DNA of 64,000 bases, from positions 2,046,001 through 2,110,000 of the forward strand of contig NZ_CP123990.1 in assembly GCF_029919115.1 (NCBI RefSeq), in the 5' to 3' direction. Made by a program: the position numbers and the translations under genes. The notes under the pieces are model-generated. The model searched no databases. It was not told the DNA's origin and was given only the letters and a program-made list of their open reading frames with translations. Every line of letters begins with the position of its first letter. The first letter of the stretch is position 1. Of this stretch, positions 8,450 through 17,361 are shown in pieces. This DNA is from Variovorax paradoxus (GTDB taxonomy: Bacteria; Pseudomonadota; Gammaproteobacteria; Burkholderiales; Burkholderiaceae_C).

Positions 8450-9007
8450 ATGAGCCAGACCCGAATTGCCGTCATCGTGGGCAGCCTTCGCAAGGATTCG
8501 TACAACCAGAAGCTCGCCCTTGCGCTGGCGCACCTCGCACCATCGGATTTCACCTTCGAGCATTTGCGCATTGATGACTTGCCCCTGTACAACCAGGACG
8601 ACGACGGCAACCAGGCGCCTTCGGTGAAACGGCTCAAGACCGAGATTGCCGCGGCCGATGGCTTGTTGTTCGTTACGCCCGAATACAACCGCTCATTCCC
8701 CGGCCTGCTGAAGAACGCGATCGACCATGCTTCGCGTCCCTACGGTCAAAGTGCCTGGGCGGGCAAGCCTGCGGCCGTGGTGGGGATCTCGGTGGGCGCC
8801 ACCGGCACCGCGCTGGCACAGCAGCACTTGCGCAACGTGCTGGCGTATCTCGACGTTCCGACGCTGGGCGCGCCCGAGATATTCCTGCAGTTCAAGGACG
8901 GCCTGTTCGACGACAAGGGCCACATCGGCAACGATGGAACGAAGAAGTTCCTGCAGGGGTGGATGGACAAGTACGTTGCCTGGATCAAGGCGCACTCGGG
9001 CGCCTGA
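8450..9007 (+). CDS. NADPH-dependent FMN reductase family protein
   Basis: Flavodoxin-fold reductase of 185 aa. The N-terminal phosphate-binding loop is VGSLRKDSYNQKLA, and the flavin-contacting loop is TPEYNRSFPGLLKNAIDHASRP. Family members (chromate reductase, NADPH:quinone or FMN reductase) bind FMN and reduce quinones, azo compounds or metals in the cytoplasm. The ATG at 8450 is preceded by AAGGAG ten bases upstream. The gene stands alone, divergent from the PanE-like gene, and ends at a bidirectional terminator. A role in supplying reduced flavin to the neighbouring flavoprotein is possible, but that gene is not cotranscribed. Confidence 0.87.
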   Translation: MSQTRIAVIVGSLRKDSYNQKLALALAHLAPSDFTFEHLRIDDLPLYNQDDDGNQAPSVKRLKTEIAAADGLLFVTPEYNRSFPGLLKNAIDHASRPYGQSAWAGKPAAVVGISVGATGTALAQQHLRNVLAYLDVPTLGAPEIFLQFKDGLFDDKGHIGNDGTKKFLQGWMDKYVAWIKAHSGA

Positions 9008-9052
9008 CGCCCGGGCTGGCCAATCGCACCAGCCGGTCAGTCGCGCACACAT

Positions 9053-9081
9053 GAAAAAGCCGCTCCCGGGAGCGGCTTCTT
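9053..9081. terminator. Bidirectional terminator between FMN reductase and azoreductase genes
   Basis: A perfect 22-base palindrome (9057-9078) is flanked by an A-run (9054-9058) on the left and TTCTT on the right. It can end transcription from both convergent genes; the T-run is better for the minus strand. Confidence 0.85.
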
Positions 9082-9098
9082 CATGATGCGAGCGAGGC

Positions 9099-9746
9099 TC
9101 AGGCGGCTTGTGCCACGTCCTTCTGGTTGGCGGCTTCGGCCGTTGCCGCGAGGATGTCTGCGCGAGCTGCGGCCAGCGCGGCGGCCTTGGGTGCGTCACC
9201 CATGGCAAGACCTTCGGCGCGCACGTATCGCACGTCGGTAATGCCGAAGAAGCCGAAGATCGCCTTCAGGTAGCTCTCTTGATGTTCCAGGGCCCGGCCG
9301 CCTTCGGAGGTCGAGTAGATGCCGCCGCGGCTCGAAGCCACGATCACGGTCTTGCCGCCGGCCAGGCCCACGGGGCCCTTGTCGGTGTACTTGAAGGTGC
9401 GGCCGATCTGGGCGAGGCGGTCGATCCAGGCCTTGAGCTGGGTCGGAACAGAGAAGTTGTACAGCGGCGCGCCCACAACGATGACGTCCGAGGCGAGAAA
9501 CTGGCTCACGAGCTTTTCGGAGAGTTCGTTCTCGCGCTGCTGCGCTTCGGTCGGCTGGGCCTGCACGCCCGTCTTGATGCCCAGCGCATCGGCGCTGAAG
9601 TGCGGCGGCGTGTCGGCTGCCAGGTCGAGGTATTCGACCGTGGTGTCCGGGTGCGCGGTCTTCCAGGCTGCCACGATCTCGGCAGTGAGAAGGCGGGAGG
9701 TCGAGTTGGTACCCAGGATGCTGGAATCTACGTGGAGCAGTTTCAT
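9099..9746 (-). CDS. azoR: FMN-dependent NADH-azoreductase
   Basis: Flavodoxin-like azoreductase/quinone reductase, 215 aa, normal for AzoR (about 200 aa). It starts [25 protein letters not shown], in which S-S-I-L-G-x-x-S-x-S binds the FMN phosphate. It continues with [28 protein letters not shown], which contacts the flavin and substrate, and has SSRGGIYS. I take the ATG at 9746; an in-frame TTG two codons earlier is less likely. The gene is divergent from a LysR-type regulator across a 122-base AT-rich spacer, the classic arrangement for a regulator controlling its neighbour. Likely role: quinone or azo detoxification. Confidence 0.9.
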   Translation of the reverse strand: MKLLHVDSSILGTNSTSRLLTAEIVAAWKTAHPDTTVEYLDLAADTPPHFSADALGIKTGVQAQPTEAQQRENELSEKLVSQFLASDVIVVGAPLYNFSVPTQLKAWIDRLAQIGRTFKYTDKGPVGLAGGKTVIVASSRGGIYSTSEGGRALEHQESYLKAIFGFFGITDVRYVRAEGLAMGDAPKAAALAAARADILAATAEAANQKDVAQAA

Positions 9747-9868
9747 GGTCAATCGCTTTCGTGTGGCAGTCGACGCTTGGAAGTGGCCGACGATGTGAGA
9801 ATTCTATTTTTGATGCTAGTTTCTGATAAGTAGCCAAAATTTGCCTACATTGTTCCGTATGCAGGACA
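9747..9868. promoter_or_regulatory. Divergent azoR/LysR promoter region with candidate LysR box
   Basis: The spacer is markedly AT-rich compared with its surroundings. It contains an imperfect inverted repeat at 9815-9834, arms GCTAGTTT and TAAGTAGC (6 of 8 matching) around CTGA, the size expected of a LysR-type binding site. No clear -35/-10 pair stands out. Confidence 0.5.
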
Positions 9869-10792
9869 ATGGCCGCCATGCAAGACCTCAACGACATGGT
9901 TTTCTTTGCTGAAGTGGCAGAACGCGGTGGCTTTGCCGCGGCGAGCCGTGCACTGGGCATTCCCAAATCGCGCTTGTCGCGCCGCGTGGCCGACTTGGAA
10001 CACCGGCTCGGCGTGCAACTGATGCAGCGCAGCACACGGCGGCTTTCGCTCACCCCGGCTGGCGAGATCTACCTGAGGCATTCGGCTGCCATGCGCGACG
10101 CGGCGCAGGCGGCGGCCGAGGCGGTGGCGCAGGTGCAAACGGAACCCAGCGGCATGGTCCGGCTGAGTTGCCCGATCTCGATTGCCCACAGTGGGCTAGG
10201 GCGGCTGCTGCCGCAGTTCATGGAGCGCTACCCGGCCGTGCGGATCGATCTGCGGGTGATGAACAGGCCGGTCGACCTGATCGAAGAAGGCATCGACATT
10301 GCATTGCGCGTGCGTCCGGTCATAGAGGACAGCACGACGCTCGTGGCCAAGGTGCTGGGAACGAGCCGCGCGGTGCTGGTGATGAGGCCCGATCTGCTCG
10401 AAAAACAAGGACCTGTGAAAACGCCCGCCGATCTTGCGCGGCTGCAGACCGCGGCCATGTCGGTCAACAGCGAAGGGCGCAGCGAATGGCGGCTGGAGGG
10501 CCCGAACGGCGAAATCCAGGTGCATGTTCATACCCCGCGCTATGTGGCGGACGACCTGGCCACGCTGCAACTGGCCGTGCTCGAGGGCGCGGGCGCAACG
10601 CTGCTCCCCGGCTACATGTGCCGCGGCGACGTGGAGGCCGGCCGGCTCGCGAGGGTGCTGCCCGAGTGGGGGCCCCCTGCAGTCATTGCACACATGGTTT
10701 TTCCAGCCCGGCGGGCGCTTGTGCCGGCAGTCCGCCGCCTGATCGATTTCTTGGCCGAGCACCTGCATGGAAGCGAAACAGGCATGTATTGA
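9869..10792 (+). CDS. LysR-family transcriptional regulator
   Basis: LysR-type regulator of 307 aa. The N-terminal winged helix-turn-helix reads FFAEVAERGGFAAASRALGIPKSRLSRRVADLEHRLGVQLMQRSTRRLSLTPAG (split here only for display), typical of the class, followed by the effector domain with PISIAHSGLGRLLPQFMERYP. The sequence is close in style to regulators that repress or activate divergent quinone-reductase genes. The ATG at 9869 is followed by another at 9878 in frame; either could start the protein. It lies head to head with azoR and probably controls it and itself through the site at 9815-9834, an inference from arrangement. Effector unknown. Confidence 0.9.
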   Translation: MAAMQDLNDMVFFAEVAERGGFAAASRALGIPKSRLSRRVADLEHRLGVQLMQRSTRRLSLTPAGEIYLRHSAAMRDAAQAAAEAVAQVQTEPSGMVRLSCPISIAHSGLGRLLPQFMERYPAVRIDLRVMNRPVDLIEEGIDIALRVRPVIEDSTTLVAKVLGTSRAVLVMRPDLLEKQGPVKTPADLARLQTAAMSVNSEGRSEWRLEGPNGEIQVHVHTPRYVADDLATLQLAVLEGAGATLLPGYMCRGDVEAGRLARVLPEWGPPAVIAHMVFPARRALVPAVRRLIDFLAEHLHGSETGMY

Positions 10793-10850
10793 CGGCGACT
10801 GCGCCGCTCAAATAGCTTTCCGTGCAGCCCTTATGCGAAAAACGCCATAA

Positions 10851-10874
10851 CCAAACAAGTAGATATTCGTTTGG
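10851..10874. promoter_or_regulatory. Inverted repeat CCAAAC-N12-GTTTGG upstream of peroxiredoxin/sulfate operon
   Basis: Perfect 6-bp arms (10851-10856 and 10869-10874) flank an AT-rich 12-base core, 55 bases before the peroxiredoxin ATG. The flanks read CCATAAC and GCATTG. This is the only strong candidate operator ahead of the seven-gene run that includes the sulfate transporter, so a CysB-type regulator is a reasonable guess. Confidence 0.45.
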
Positions 10875-10928
10875 CATTGAAGCAGGCCTTCGCACAATCC
10901 CAGGTCCCATCCAATCCAAGGAGCGACC

Positions 10929-11570
10929 ATGGCGACCCTGCGACTCGGCGACACAGCCCCCAATTTCACCCAGGATTCCAGCGAAGGCCCCCTCGACTTC
11001 TATCAGTGGGCTGGCGATTCTTGGGTCGTGTTCTTCTCGCACCCTGCCGATTTCACGCCCGTTTGCACCACCGAGCTCGGCAAGACCGCGGCGCTGTCGG
11101 GCGAATTTGCCAAGCGCGGCGTGAAGCCCATCGCGCTGAGCGTCGACCCGGCCACCAAGCACAAGGAATGGATCGGCGACATCAACGAGACGCAGAACAC
11201 CACGGTGAACTTTCCGATCGTGGCCGACCACGATCGTAAGGTGGCCGACCTGTACGACCTGATCCACCCGAACGCATCGGCCACGGCCACGGTGCGCAGC
11301 GTGTTCATCATCGATCCGAAGAAGGTGATTCGCGCCACCATCACGTACCCGGCTTCCACAGGCCGCAATTTCGACGAAATCCTGCGCGTGATCGACTCGC
11401 TGCAGCTCACCGACAGCCACAAGGTGGCCACGCCCGTGAACTGGAAGGACGGCGACGACGTGGTCATCATCCCGAGCATCCAGGACCCGGCTGAACTGGC
11501 AGAGCGCTTTCCCAAGGGCTTCAAGGCCGTGAAGCCTTACCTGCGCATCACGCCGCAGCCCAACAAGTAA
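10929..11570 (+). CDS. 1-Cys peroxiredoxin (Prx6 type)
   Basis: Thiol peroxidase of 213 aa that reduces hydrogen and alkyl peroxides. The active-site motif is HPADFTPVCTTELG with the peroxidatic C46, T43 and P44; I find no second cysteine, so it is a 1-Cys enzyme. The C-terminal extension ATPVNWKDGDDVVIIPS is the Prx6-class hallmark. AAGGAGCGACC gives a strong ribosome-binding site. It opens a tight run of genes leading into the sulfate transporter, with 20 bases to the hydrolase. Coupling to sulfate uptake suggests expression under sulfur limitation or oxidative stress, when thiol pools are low; this is inferred from the operon. Confidence 0.92.
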   Translation: MATLRLGDTAPNFTQDSSEGPLDFYQWAGDSWVVFFSHPADFTPVCTTELGKTAALSGEFAKRGVKPIALSVDPATKHKEWIGDINETQNTTVNFPIVADHDRKVADLYDLIHPNASATATVRSVFIIDPKKVIRATITYPASTGRNFDEILRVIDSLQLTDSHKVATPVNWKDGDDVVIIPSIQDPAELAERFPKGFKAVKPYLRITPQPNK

Positions 11571-11590
11571 GCAGGCAGGGCAGCGCCGCC

Positions 11591-12163
11591 ATGCAGACTT
11601 CCGTGATCATCGTGCCCGGCTGGCGCGACTCCGGGCCCGGCCATTGGCAGAGCCTGTGGGAGCAGCGCATTCCGGGCGCGGCACGGGTGGTGCAGGACGA
11701 CTGGGCTTCGCCCAAGCGCGAAGCCTGGGTGGCCACGCTGGCCAGGCTGGTGCTCGAAAGCCCCGGCCCGGTGGTGATTGCCGCGCACAGCCTGGGCTGC
11801 ATTGCGACGACGCACCTGCCAGCCGAGGCCGCCGCGCGCATTCGCGGCGCGCTGCTGGTGGCGCCGGCAGACCCCGAGCGCCGGGCCGTGCTGTCGGACT
11901 TTGCGCCGGTGCCGTATGCGGCCCTGCCGTACCGCAGCATCGTGGTGGCAAGCAGCAACGACCCGTATTGCCCAATCCGCCTGGCCGGCGCATATTCCCG
12001 CGCCTGGGGCAGTGAGTTTGTCCGCATGCAGAATGCGGGACATATCAACATCGATTCGGGGCATGGAGACTGGCCGCTCGGCCTGGCCTTGCTCCAGTCG
12101 TTGACCGACGAGCCCGCCGCCTGGCCGGGCCGTGAATTTTCAGAAACCTTGGCAACCACATGA
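11591..12163 (+). CDS. Small alpha/beta hydrolase, RBBP9/YdeN family
   Basis: Serine hydrolase of 190 aa. The strand-turn VIIVPGWRDSGPGHWQ marks the RBBP9/YdeN family. The nucleophile elbow is A-H-S-L-G (S67), the acid is in S-S-N-D-P-Y (D124), and the histidine is in N-A-G-H-I-N (H151), followed by SGHGDWP. Proteins of this family are small cytoplasmic esterases of unclear natural substrate. Its stop overlaps the sbp start (ATGA), so it is translationally coupled to the sulfate-binding protein. A linked hydrolase next to sulfate import might release sulfur compounds from esters, but nothing in the sequence proves this. Confidence 0.85.
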   Translation: MQTSVIIVPGWRDSGPGHWQSLWEQRIPGAARVVQDDWASPKREAWVATLARLVLESPGPVVIAAHSLGCIATTHLPAEAAARIRGALLVAPADPERRAVLSDFAPVPYAALPYRSIVVASSNDPYCPIRLAGAYSRAWGSEFVRMQNAGHINIDSGHGDWPLGLALLQSLTDEPAAWPGREFSETLATT

Positions 12164-13173
12164 CTTCCAGACTCAAGACCTTCGCCGCCGTGCTCGCGTT
12201 GGCGTCCTCCGCATTCGCAGGCAGCGCCTTTGCCCAAGGCACCACGCTGCTGAACGCCTCGTACGACGTGGCGCGCGAGTTCTACAAGGACTACAACGCG
12301 GCGTTCGTGGCCCACTACAAGAAGGCCACGGGCAAGGACGTGAAGATCGACCAGTCGCATGGCGGCTCCAGCGCGCAGGCGCGCGCTGTGGCTGACGGCC
12401 TCGATGCCGATGTGGTGACCATGAACACATCCACCGACATCGACTTCCTGGCCAACGCCGGAGTGGTGGCCAAGGACTGGAACAAGCAGTTTCCCGAGAA
12501 CGCATCGCCGACCACGTCGACCATGCTGTTCCTGGTGCGCAACGGCAACCCCAAGGGCATCAAGGACTGGGAAGACCTGGTCAAGCCGGGCGTGCAGGTC
12601 GTCATCGTCAATCCCAAGACCGGCGGCAACGGGCGCTATGCGTACCTTGCGGCCTGGGGCTACGTGAAGAAGAAGGGCGGCACCGACGCACAAGCGGCCG
12701 AGTTCGTCGGCAAGCTGTTCAAGAACGTGCCGGTGCTGGCGCGCGGCGGCCGCGACGCGACCACCGCCTTCCTGCAGCGCAATATCGGCGACGCGCTCAT
12801 CACGTTCGAATCCGAAGTGGTGTCGATCGACCGCGAGTTCGGCACGGGCAAGGTCGATTCGGTCTATCCGTCGATCAGCATCGTGGCCGAAAACCCGGTG
12901 GCGCTGGTCGAGCGCACGACCAAGAAGAAGGGCACGGCCGAGCTCGCCAAGGCCTACCTCGACTGGCTCTATTCCGAAGAAGCGCAGGAAATTGCGGCCA
13001 AGCATGCGCTGCGCCCGCGCTCGCAGGCCGTGCTCAAGAAGCACGCCGCCACCTTCAAGCCGCTGCAGCTGTTCACGGTGCAGGAACTGTTCGGCAGCCT
13101 TGGCGATGCACAGAAGGTGCACTTCAACGACGGCGGCCAGTTCGACAAGCTGTACACGCCCGGCGCAAAGTAA
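12160..13173 (+). CDS. sbp: Periplasmic sulfate-binding protein
   Basis: Sulfate (or thiosulfate) ABC transporter binding protein, 337 aa. It has a Sec signal peptide (residues 1-26, ending SAFAQ). The mature N-terminus LLNASYDVAREFYKDYNAAFVAHY is typical of Sbp/CysP, followed by the SHGGSSAQARAVADGLDADVVTMN anion-binding region, NPKTGGNGRYAYLAAWGY and ARGGRDATTAF. It delivers sulfate to CysTWA, whose genes follow without a gap. The start ATG overlaps the hydrolase stop. Sulfate versus thiosulfate preference cannot be decided. Confidence 0.94.
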   Translation: MTSRLKTFAAVLALASSAFAGSAFAQGTTLLNASYDVAREFYKDYNAAFVAHYKKATGKDVKIDQSHGGSSAQARAVADGLDADVVTMNTSTDIDFLANAGVVAKDWNKQFPENASPTTSTMLFLVRNGNPKGIKDWEDLVKPGVQVVIVNPKTGGNGRYAYLAAWGYVKKKGGTDAQAAEFVGKLFKNVPVLARGGRDATTAFLQRNIGDALITFESEVVSIDREFGTGKVDSVYPSISIVAENPVALVERTTKKKGTAELAKAYLDWLYSEEAQEIAAKHALRPRSQAVLKKHAATFKPLQLFTVQELFGSLGDAQKVHFNDGGQFDKLYTPGAK

Positions 13174-14061
13174 ATGAGCGGCGCTGTTTCTTCGGCGCTC
13201 CCGTCCGCGGGAGCGCCGCTTTCGCATGTGAACCGGGCAGGGGGCTCCAGGCGGGTGCTGCCGGGCTTTCACATCACGCTCGGCTTTTCGATTTTCTATC
13301 TCTGCCTGATCGTCCTGATCCCGCTGTCGGCGTTGGTCTTCAAGACCTTCACGCTCAGTTGGGAGCAGTTCTGGGTGGCGGTGACCGCGCCGCGCGTCAT
13401 GGCCTCGTACCGGCTCACGTTCGGCGCATCGCTGCTCGCGGCCATGGTGAATGCGGTGTTCGGCTTGCTGGTGGCCTGGGTGCTGGTGCGCTACAAGTTT
13501 CCGGGCAAGCGAATCGTCGATGCGCTGGTGGACCTGCCTTTTGCCTTGCCCACGGCAGTGGCCGGCATCTCGCTCACCGCGCTGCTTGCGGGCAACGGAT
13601 GGATCGGGCAATTGCTCGAGCCGCACGGCATCAAGCTGGCTTTCACGCCGGCGGGCATTGTCATTGCGCTGATCTTCATCGGCCTGCCGTTCGTGGTGCG
13701 CACCGTGCAGCCGGTGCTCGAAGATGCCGAGAAAGAGCTTGAAGAAGCCGCTACGTCGCTCGGCGCAACGCGCCTGCAGACCTTCACCAAGGTGATCTTC
13801 CCGTCGATTGCGCCTGCATTGCTCACCGGCTTTGCGATGGCCTTCGCGCGGGCCATCGGCGAATACGGCTCGGTGATTTTCATTGCCGGCAACATGCCGA
13901 TGATTTCGGAGATCACGCCGCTCATCATCATCGGCAAGCTGGAGCAATACGACTTTGCCGGCGCAACCGCGGTCGCCCTCGTGATGCTGGTGATCTCGTT
14001 CATCCTGCTGCTGGTCATCAACGGCTTGCAAGCCTGGCAGCGCCGCCGCGCAGGAGCTTGA
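13174..14061 (+). CDS. cysT: Sulfate ABC transporter permease CysT
   Basis: Inner-membrane permease (CysU/CysT) of 295 aa with about six hydrophobic segments starting near residue 30. The ATPase-docking loop is [26 protein letters not shown] (around residue 190), and [19 protein letters not shown] is diagnostic of CysT. It directly abuts the sbp stop (TAA then ATG), so translation is probably coupled. It forms the channel with CysW. Length is normal for the family. Confidence 0.95.
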   Translation: MSGAVSSALPSAGAPLSHVNRAGGSRRVLPGFHITLGFSIFYLCLIVLIPLSALVFKTFTLSWEQFWVAVTAPRVMASYRLTFGASLLAAMVNAVFGLLVAWVLVRYKFPGKRIVDALVDLPFALPTAVAGISLTALLAGNGWIGQLLEPHGIKLAFTPAGIVIALIFIGLPFVVRTVQPVLEDAEKELEEAATSLGATRLQTFTKVIFPSIAPALLTGFAMAFARAIGEYGSVIFIAGNMPMISEITPLIIIGKLEQYDFAGATAVALVMLVISFILLLVINGLQAWQRRRAGA

Positions 14062-14062
14062 C

Positions 14063-14965
14063 ATGAGCGCCCCTTCCAAAGTCATTCGCCGCGCGCAGGC
14101 CGGTACCACCGAATCGCCCTGGGTGCGCTGGCTGCTGATCGGCATTGCGCTTGCGTTCATGTTCCTGTTTCTGGTGCTGCCGCTGGCGGCTGTGGCAACC
14201 GAGGCGCTGCGCAAGGGCCTTGGCGCCTACCTCGAAGCGCTGAAGGAACCCGACGCGTGGAGTGCGATTCGCCTCACGCTGATCACGGCCGCCATTTCGG
14301 TGCCGCTGAACCTGGTGTTCGGCGTTGCCGCAGCGTGGGCCATTGCCAAGTTCGAATTCCGCGGCAAGGCTTTTCTGACCACCCTGGTCGACCTGCCGTT
14401 TGCCGTTTCGCCGGTGGTGGCAGGCCTGATCTACGTGCTGGTGTTCGGGGCGCAGGGCTGGCTGGGCCCATGGCTTGCGGAGCACGACATCAAGATCATC
14501 TTTGCTGTGCCCGGCATCGTTCTGGCGACAGTGTTCGTGACCTTTCCGTTCATTGCGCGCGAGCTCGTGCCGCTGATGCAGGCGCAAGGCACCGACGAAG
14601 AGCAGGCGGCCATCGTGCTGGGCGCGACCGGCTGGCAGACCTTCTGGCGTGTGACCTTGCCCAACATCAAGTGGGGCCTGCTGTACGGGGTGATTCTTTG
14701 CAGCGCGCGCGCCATGGGCGAGTTTGGCGCGGTGTCGGTCGTGTCGGGCCACATCCGCGGACAGACCAACACGATGCCGCTGCATGTGGAAGTGCTCTAC
14801 AACGAGTACCAGTCGGTGGCGGCGTTTGCGGTGGCCTCGCTGCTGGCCATCCTTGCGCTGGTCACGCTGGTGATCAAGTCGGTCATCGAATGGCGCCACG
14901 AACGTGAAATGAAGGCCATTGCCGAGCTGCCGCCGGAACGTCCGCCCGAGCCCACGGCGGCCTGA
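14063..14965 (+). CDS. cysW: Sulfate ABC transporter permease CysW
   Basis: Second permease subunit, 300 aa, with six predicted membrane segments beginning near residue 25. The docking loop reads [28 protein letters not shown], and the CysW motif [29 protein letters not shown] is clear. One base separates it from cysT and 18 bases from cysA. The C-terminal tail is hydrophilic and proline-rich. Confidence 0.95.
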   Translation: MSAPSKVIRRAQAGTTESPWVRWLLIGIALAFMFLFLVLPLAAVATEALRKGLGAYLEALKEPDAWSAIRLTLITAAISVPLNLVFGVAAAWAIAKFEFRGKAFLTTLVDLPFAVSPVVAGLIYVLVFGAQGWLGPWLAEHDIKIIFAVPGIVLATVFVTFPFIARELVPLMQAQGTDEEQAAIVLGATGWQTFWRVTLPNIKWGLLYGVILCSARAMGEFGAVSVVSGHIRGQTNTMPLHVEVLYNEYQSVAAFAVASLLAILALVTLVIKSVIEWRHEREMKAIAELPPERPPEPTAA

Positions 14966-14983
14966 GAGAGAAAGAACAAGATC

Positions 14984-16081
14984 ATGAGCATCGAAATCCG
15001 CAACATCAGCAAGCAGTTCGGCGACTTCCGCGCATTGAACAACGTCAACCTCGACGTCGAATCAGGCGAGCTTGTCGCGCTGCTCGGCCCATCGGGCTGC
15101 GGCAAGACCACGCTGCTGCGCATCATCGCGGGGCTGGAAACGGCCGACACCGGCAGCATTCTCTTTTCGGGCGAAGACACCACTGACGTGCATGTGCGCG
15201 AGCGGCAGGTGGGCTTCGTGTTTCAGCACTACGCGCTGTTCCGCCACATGACGGTGTTCGAGAACGTGGCTTTCGGCCTGCGTGTGAAGCCGCGCAAGGA
15301 GCGCCCGAGCGACGCGCAGATCAAGCAGAAGGTGACCGATCTGCTCAAGCTGGTTCAGCTCGACTGGCTGGCCGACCGCTATCCCTCGCAGCTCTCGGGC
15401 GGCCAGCGGCAGCGCATTGCATTGGCGCGCGCATTGGCGGTCGAACCCAAGGTGCTGCTGCTCGACGAACCCTTCGGCGCGCTCGACGCCAAGGTGCGCA
15501 AGGAACTGCGCCGCTGGCTGCGCCGGCTGCACGACGAGTTGCATGTCACCTCGATCTTTGTCACGCACGACCAGGAAGAAGCGCTCGAAGTGGCTGACCG
15601 CGTGGTGGTCATCAACAAGGGCCGCATCGAGCAGGTCGGTTCGCCGCAAGAGGTGTGGGACCAGCCCGCGAGTCCCTTCGTCTACGGCTTTCTGGGCGAC
15701 GTGAACCTGTTCCATGGCCGGGCCGACAACGGCGCGGTGCAGCTGGACGGCATGCGCCTGGACTCGCCCGAGCACAGCGGTGCGCGCGATGCCAAGGCCA
15801 TGGCCTATGTGCGCCCGCATGACCTCACCGTGGAGCGCTACACCGCCGGTGCCACCGGCATCGTGGCCACCTTGTCGCGCGCCATCGTGGTCGGCCCGAT
15901 CGCGCGGCTGGAACTTGAGCCCACCGAAACGAATCCAGATAATCCGGGCTCCGGAACCATCATCGAGGCGCAAATCCCTGCGCAACAGTTCCGTGAACTG
16001 GGCTTGAACGAGGGCGACACAGTGGTTGCCACGCCGCGCAAGGCCCGGGTGTTCGTAGAAGAAGATTGGGTTTCCCCTTGA
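14984..16081 (+). CDS. cysA: Sulfate ABC transporter ATP-binding protein CysA
   Basis: ATPase of the sulfate importer, 365 aa. It starts [25 protein letters not shown]. Walker A is GPSGCGKTT, the signature is [15 protein letters not shown], Walker [21 protein letters not shown], and the switch histidine [11 protein letters not shown]-terminal TOBE-like regulatory domain starts around residue 240 ([15 protein letters not shown]). The stop overlaps the most likely dsbB start (TTGA). GAGAGAAAGAACAAG upstream provides a purine-rich ribosome-binding site. Confidence 0.95.
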   Translation: MSIEIRNISKQFGDFRALNNVNLDVESGELVALLGPSGCGKTTLLRIIAGLETADTGSILFSGEDTTDVHVRERQVGFVFQHYALFRHMTVFENVAFGLRVKPRKERPSDAQIKQKVTDLLKLVQLDWLADRYPSQLSGGQRQRIALARALAVEPKVLLLDEPFGALDAKVRKELRRWLRRLHDELHVTSIFVTHDQEEALEVADRVVVINKGRIEQVGSPQEVWDQPASPFVYGFLGDVNLFHGRADNGAVQLDGMRLDSPEHSGARDAKAMAYVRPHDLTVERYTAGATGIVATLSRAIVVGPIARLELEPTETNPDNPGSGTIIEAQIPAQQFRELGLNEGDTVVATPRKARVFVEEDWVSP

Positions 16082-16584
16082 TCGATTGGTATTTTGGCGC
16101 GCCGCGCCGTGCGTATGGGCTGATTTGCCTGGCCTGCGTTCTCATGCTGGCCTTCGGGCTCTACCTGCAGCACGTGGTGGGCCTGGAGCCTTGCCCGATG
16201 TGCATCGTGCAGCGGTATGCGCTGGTGTTGGTGGCGCTCTTCACCGGGCTGGCCGCCGTGTTCCGCAGCCGCGGCCTGCAGGTAACCGGCGGCGTCCTGG
16301 CGTTGGTGTCGGCTGTTGGCGGCGCCTATACGGCCGCCGCGCAGAGCTGGCTGCAGTGGTATCCGCCCGAGGTCGTCTCGTGCGGCCGCGACCTGTACGG
16401 AATGATCGAGACCTTTCCGCTCAAGCGGGCGCTGCCGATGATCTTTCGTGGTGGCGGCGATTGCTCGAAGGTCGACTGGTCGCTCTTCGGCCTGACGCTG
16501 GCGAACTGGTCGTTCGTCGCCTTCTTCGTTCTTGCGGTTTTGCTGCTGGTGCTGATCTTCCGCAGGCGCCCGGCGGCGCGCTGA
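16078..16584 (+). CDS. dsbB: Disulfide bond formation protein DsbB
   Basis: Inner-membrane quinone reductase of 168 aa that re-oxidises DsbA. Four membrane helices are visible. The first periplasmic loop holds C-P-M-C (C39, C42) followed by the quinone-contacting I-V-Q-R-Y; the second loop holds the other pair, S-C-G-R-D (C102) and G-D-C-S (C129). No ATG is available. I choose the TTG at 16078, whose TTGA overlap with the cysA stop suggests coupling; a TTG at 16066 would add four residues. It ends the sulfate operon. Link of disulfide formation to sulfur supply is an inference. Confidence 0.9.
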   Translation: MIDWYFGAPRRAYGLICLACVLMLAFGLYLQHVVGLEPCPMCIVQRYALVLVALFTGLAAVFRSRGLQVTGGVLALVSAVGGAYTAAAQSWLQWYPPEVVSCGRDLYGMIETFPLKRALPMIFRGGGDCSKVDWSLFGLTLANWSFVAFFVLAVLLLVLIFRRRPAAR

Positions 16585-16593
16585 GCCCGGCAG

Positions 16594-17286
16594 TTACAGC
16601 GGCAGGGTGTCGAAAGCCGCGTAGGCGGTGGCCAGCCAGGACTTCACGCGCTGGCGCTCCAGCAAGCCCAGCGCGTGAGGGCCTTCCCGGTCGTTCACGG
16701 CCTTCCAGAAGCTGGTGTTCTGCGCATCGATCTTGCGCATGCTCGCCTCGTGCAGGCGCGGCAGGGTGATCACGCGGGCGCCGTTCGCGGTGGCCTTGGA
16801 GAGCGACTGCGACGCGAGCAGCATGCCAAAGTCGCTGCCGCGGCCGTAGTTCTGCACCACGATGTAGTTGGGCCGGTTGCCGAAGGTGTCGATCAGCGTG
16901 CCGAGCAGGTCGGTGGAGTCCTTGCCGTCGTCCAGCACATGCCAGAAGTTGACGGCCACGCCCAGTTCGACGAACACGTCGAACAGATCCGACTCCTTGA
17001 TCCAGCGCGACAGCGGCGCGAGCGTCTGGGCGGCCAGGTCGACGATGACGCTTTGCTGCGGATTGGTTTCGAAACCGTTCACCACGGTGTCGAGCCCCTC
17101 GAAGCTGTCGACCACGATGGGCGATGCAAAGCCTTCGTAGAAGCGGGTGAACGAGCTGTGCGAGCGGTCGGTGTCGAAGCCCGTGAAAGGCCGGCTGTGG
17201 TCGATGAAGTACTGCGCCAGCACGCGCGCGGTAACCGACTTGCCGACACCGCCTTTTTCGCCGCCGATGAAATTGATGGAGCTCAT
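16594..17286 (-). CDS. Orphan ParA/MinD-like ATPase
   Basis: P-loop ATPase of 230 aa with the deviant Walker A motif E-K-G-G-V-G-K-S near residues 10-17, including the signature lysine of ParA/MinD proteins. Later it has FTGFDTDRSHSSF (A'-like motif) and VIVDLAAQTL (Walker B-like). There is no ParB or parS-like gene beside it, so it is not an obvious partition system. Related orphan ATPases position protein complexes or support secretion or surface structures. It follows hipA on the same strand after 75 bases and converges on dsbB with only 9 bases between. Function unknown beyond the ATPase fold. Confidence 0.72.
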   Translation of the reverse strand: MSSINFIGGEKGGVGKSVTARVLAQYFIDHSRPFTGFDTDRSHSSFTRFYEGFASPIVVDSFEGLDTVVNGFETNPQQSVIVDLAAQTLAPLSRWIKESDLFDVFVELGVAVNFWHVLDDGKDSTDLLGTLIDTFGNRPNYIVVQNYGRGSDFGMLLASQSLSKATANGARVITLPRLHEASMRKIDAQNTSFWKAVNDREGPHALGLLERQRVKSWLATAYAAFDTLPL

Positions 17287-17361
17287 GAGTTGCTGCTGCC
17301 TCGCATGGGTTGAGGAGTGAAGGGCCGAATCATTCTAGGGGCGCGTTTTCTTTTCTTTTTC

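Noticed and set aside
11548..14214. An 888-codon open frame antisense to hydrolase-sbp-cysT
   Set aside because: Low-complexity shadow product opposite three well-supported genes with overlapping starts and stops.
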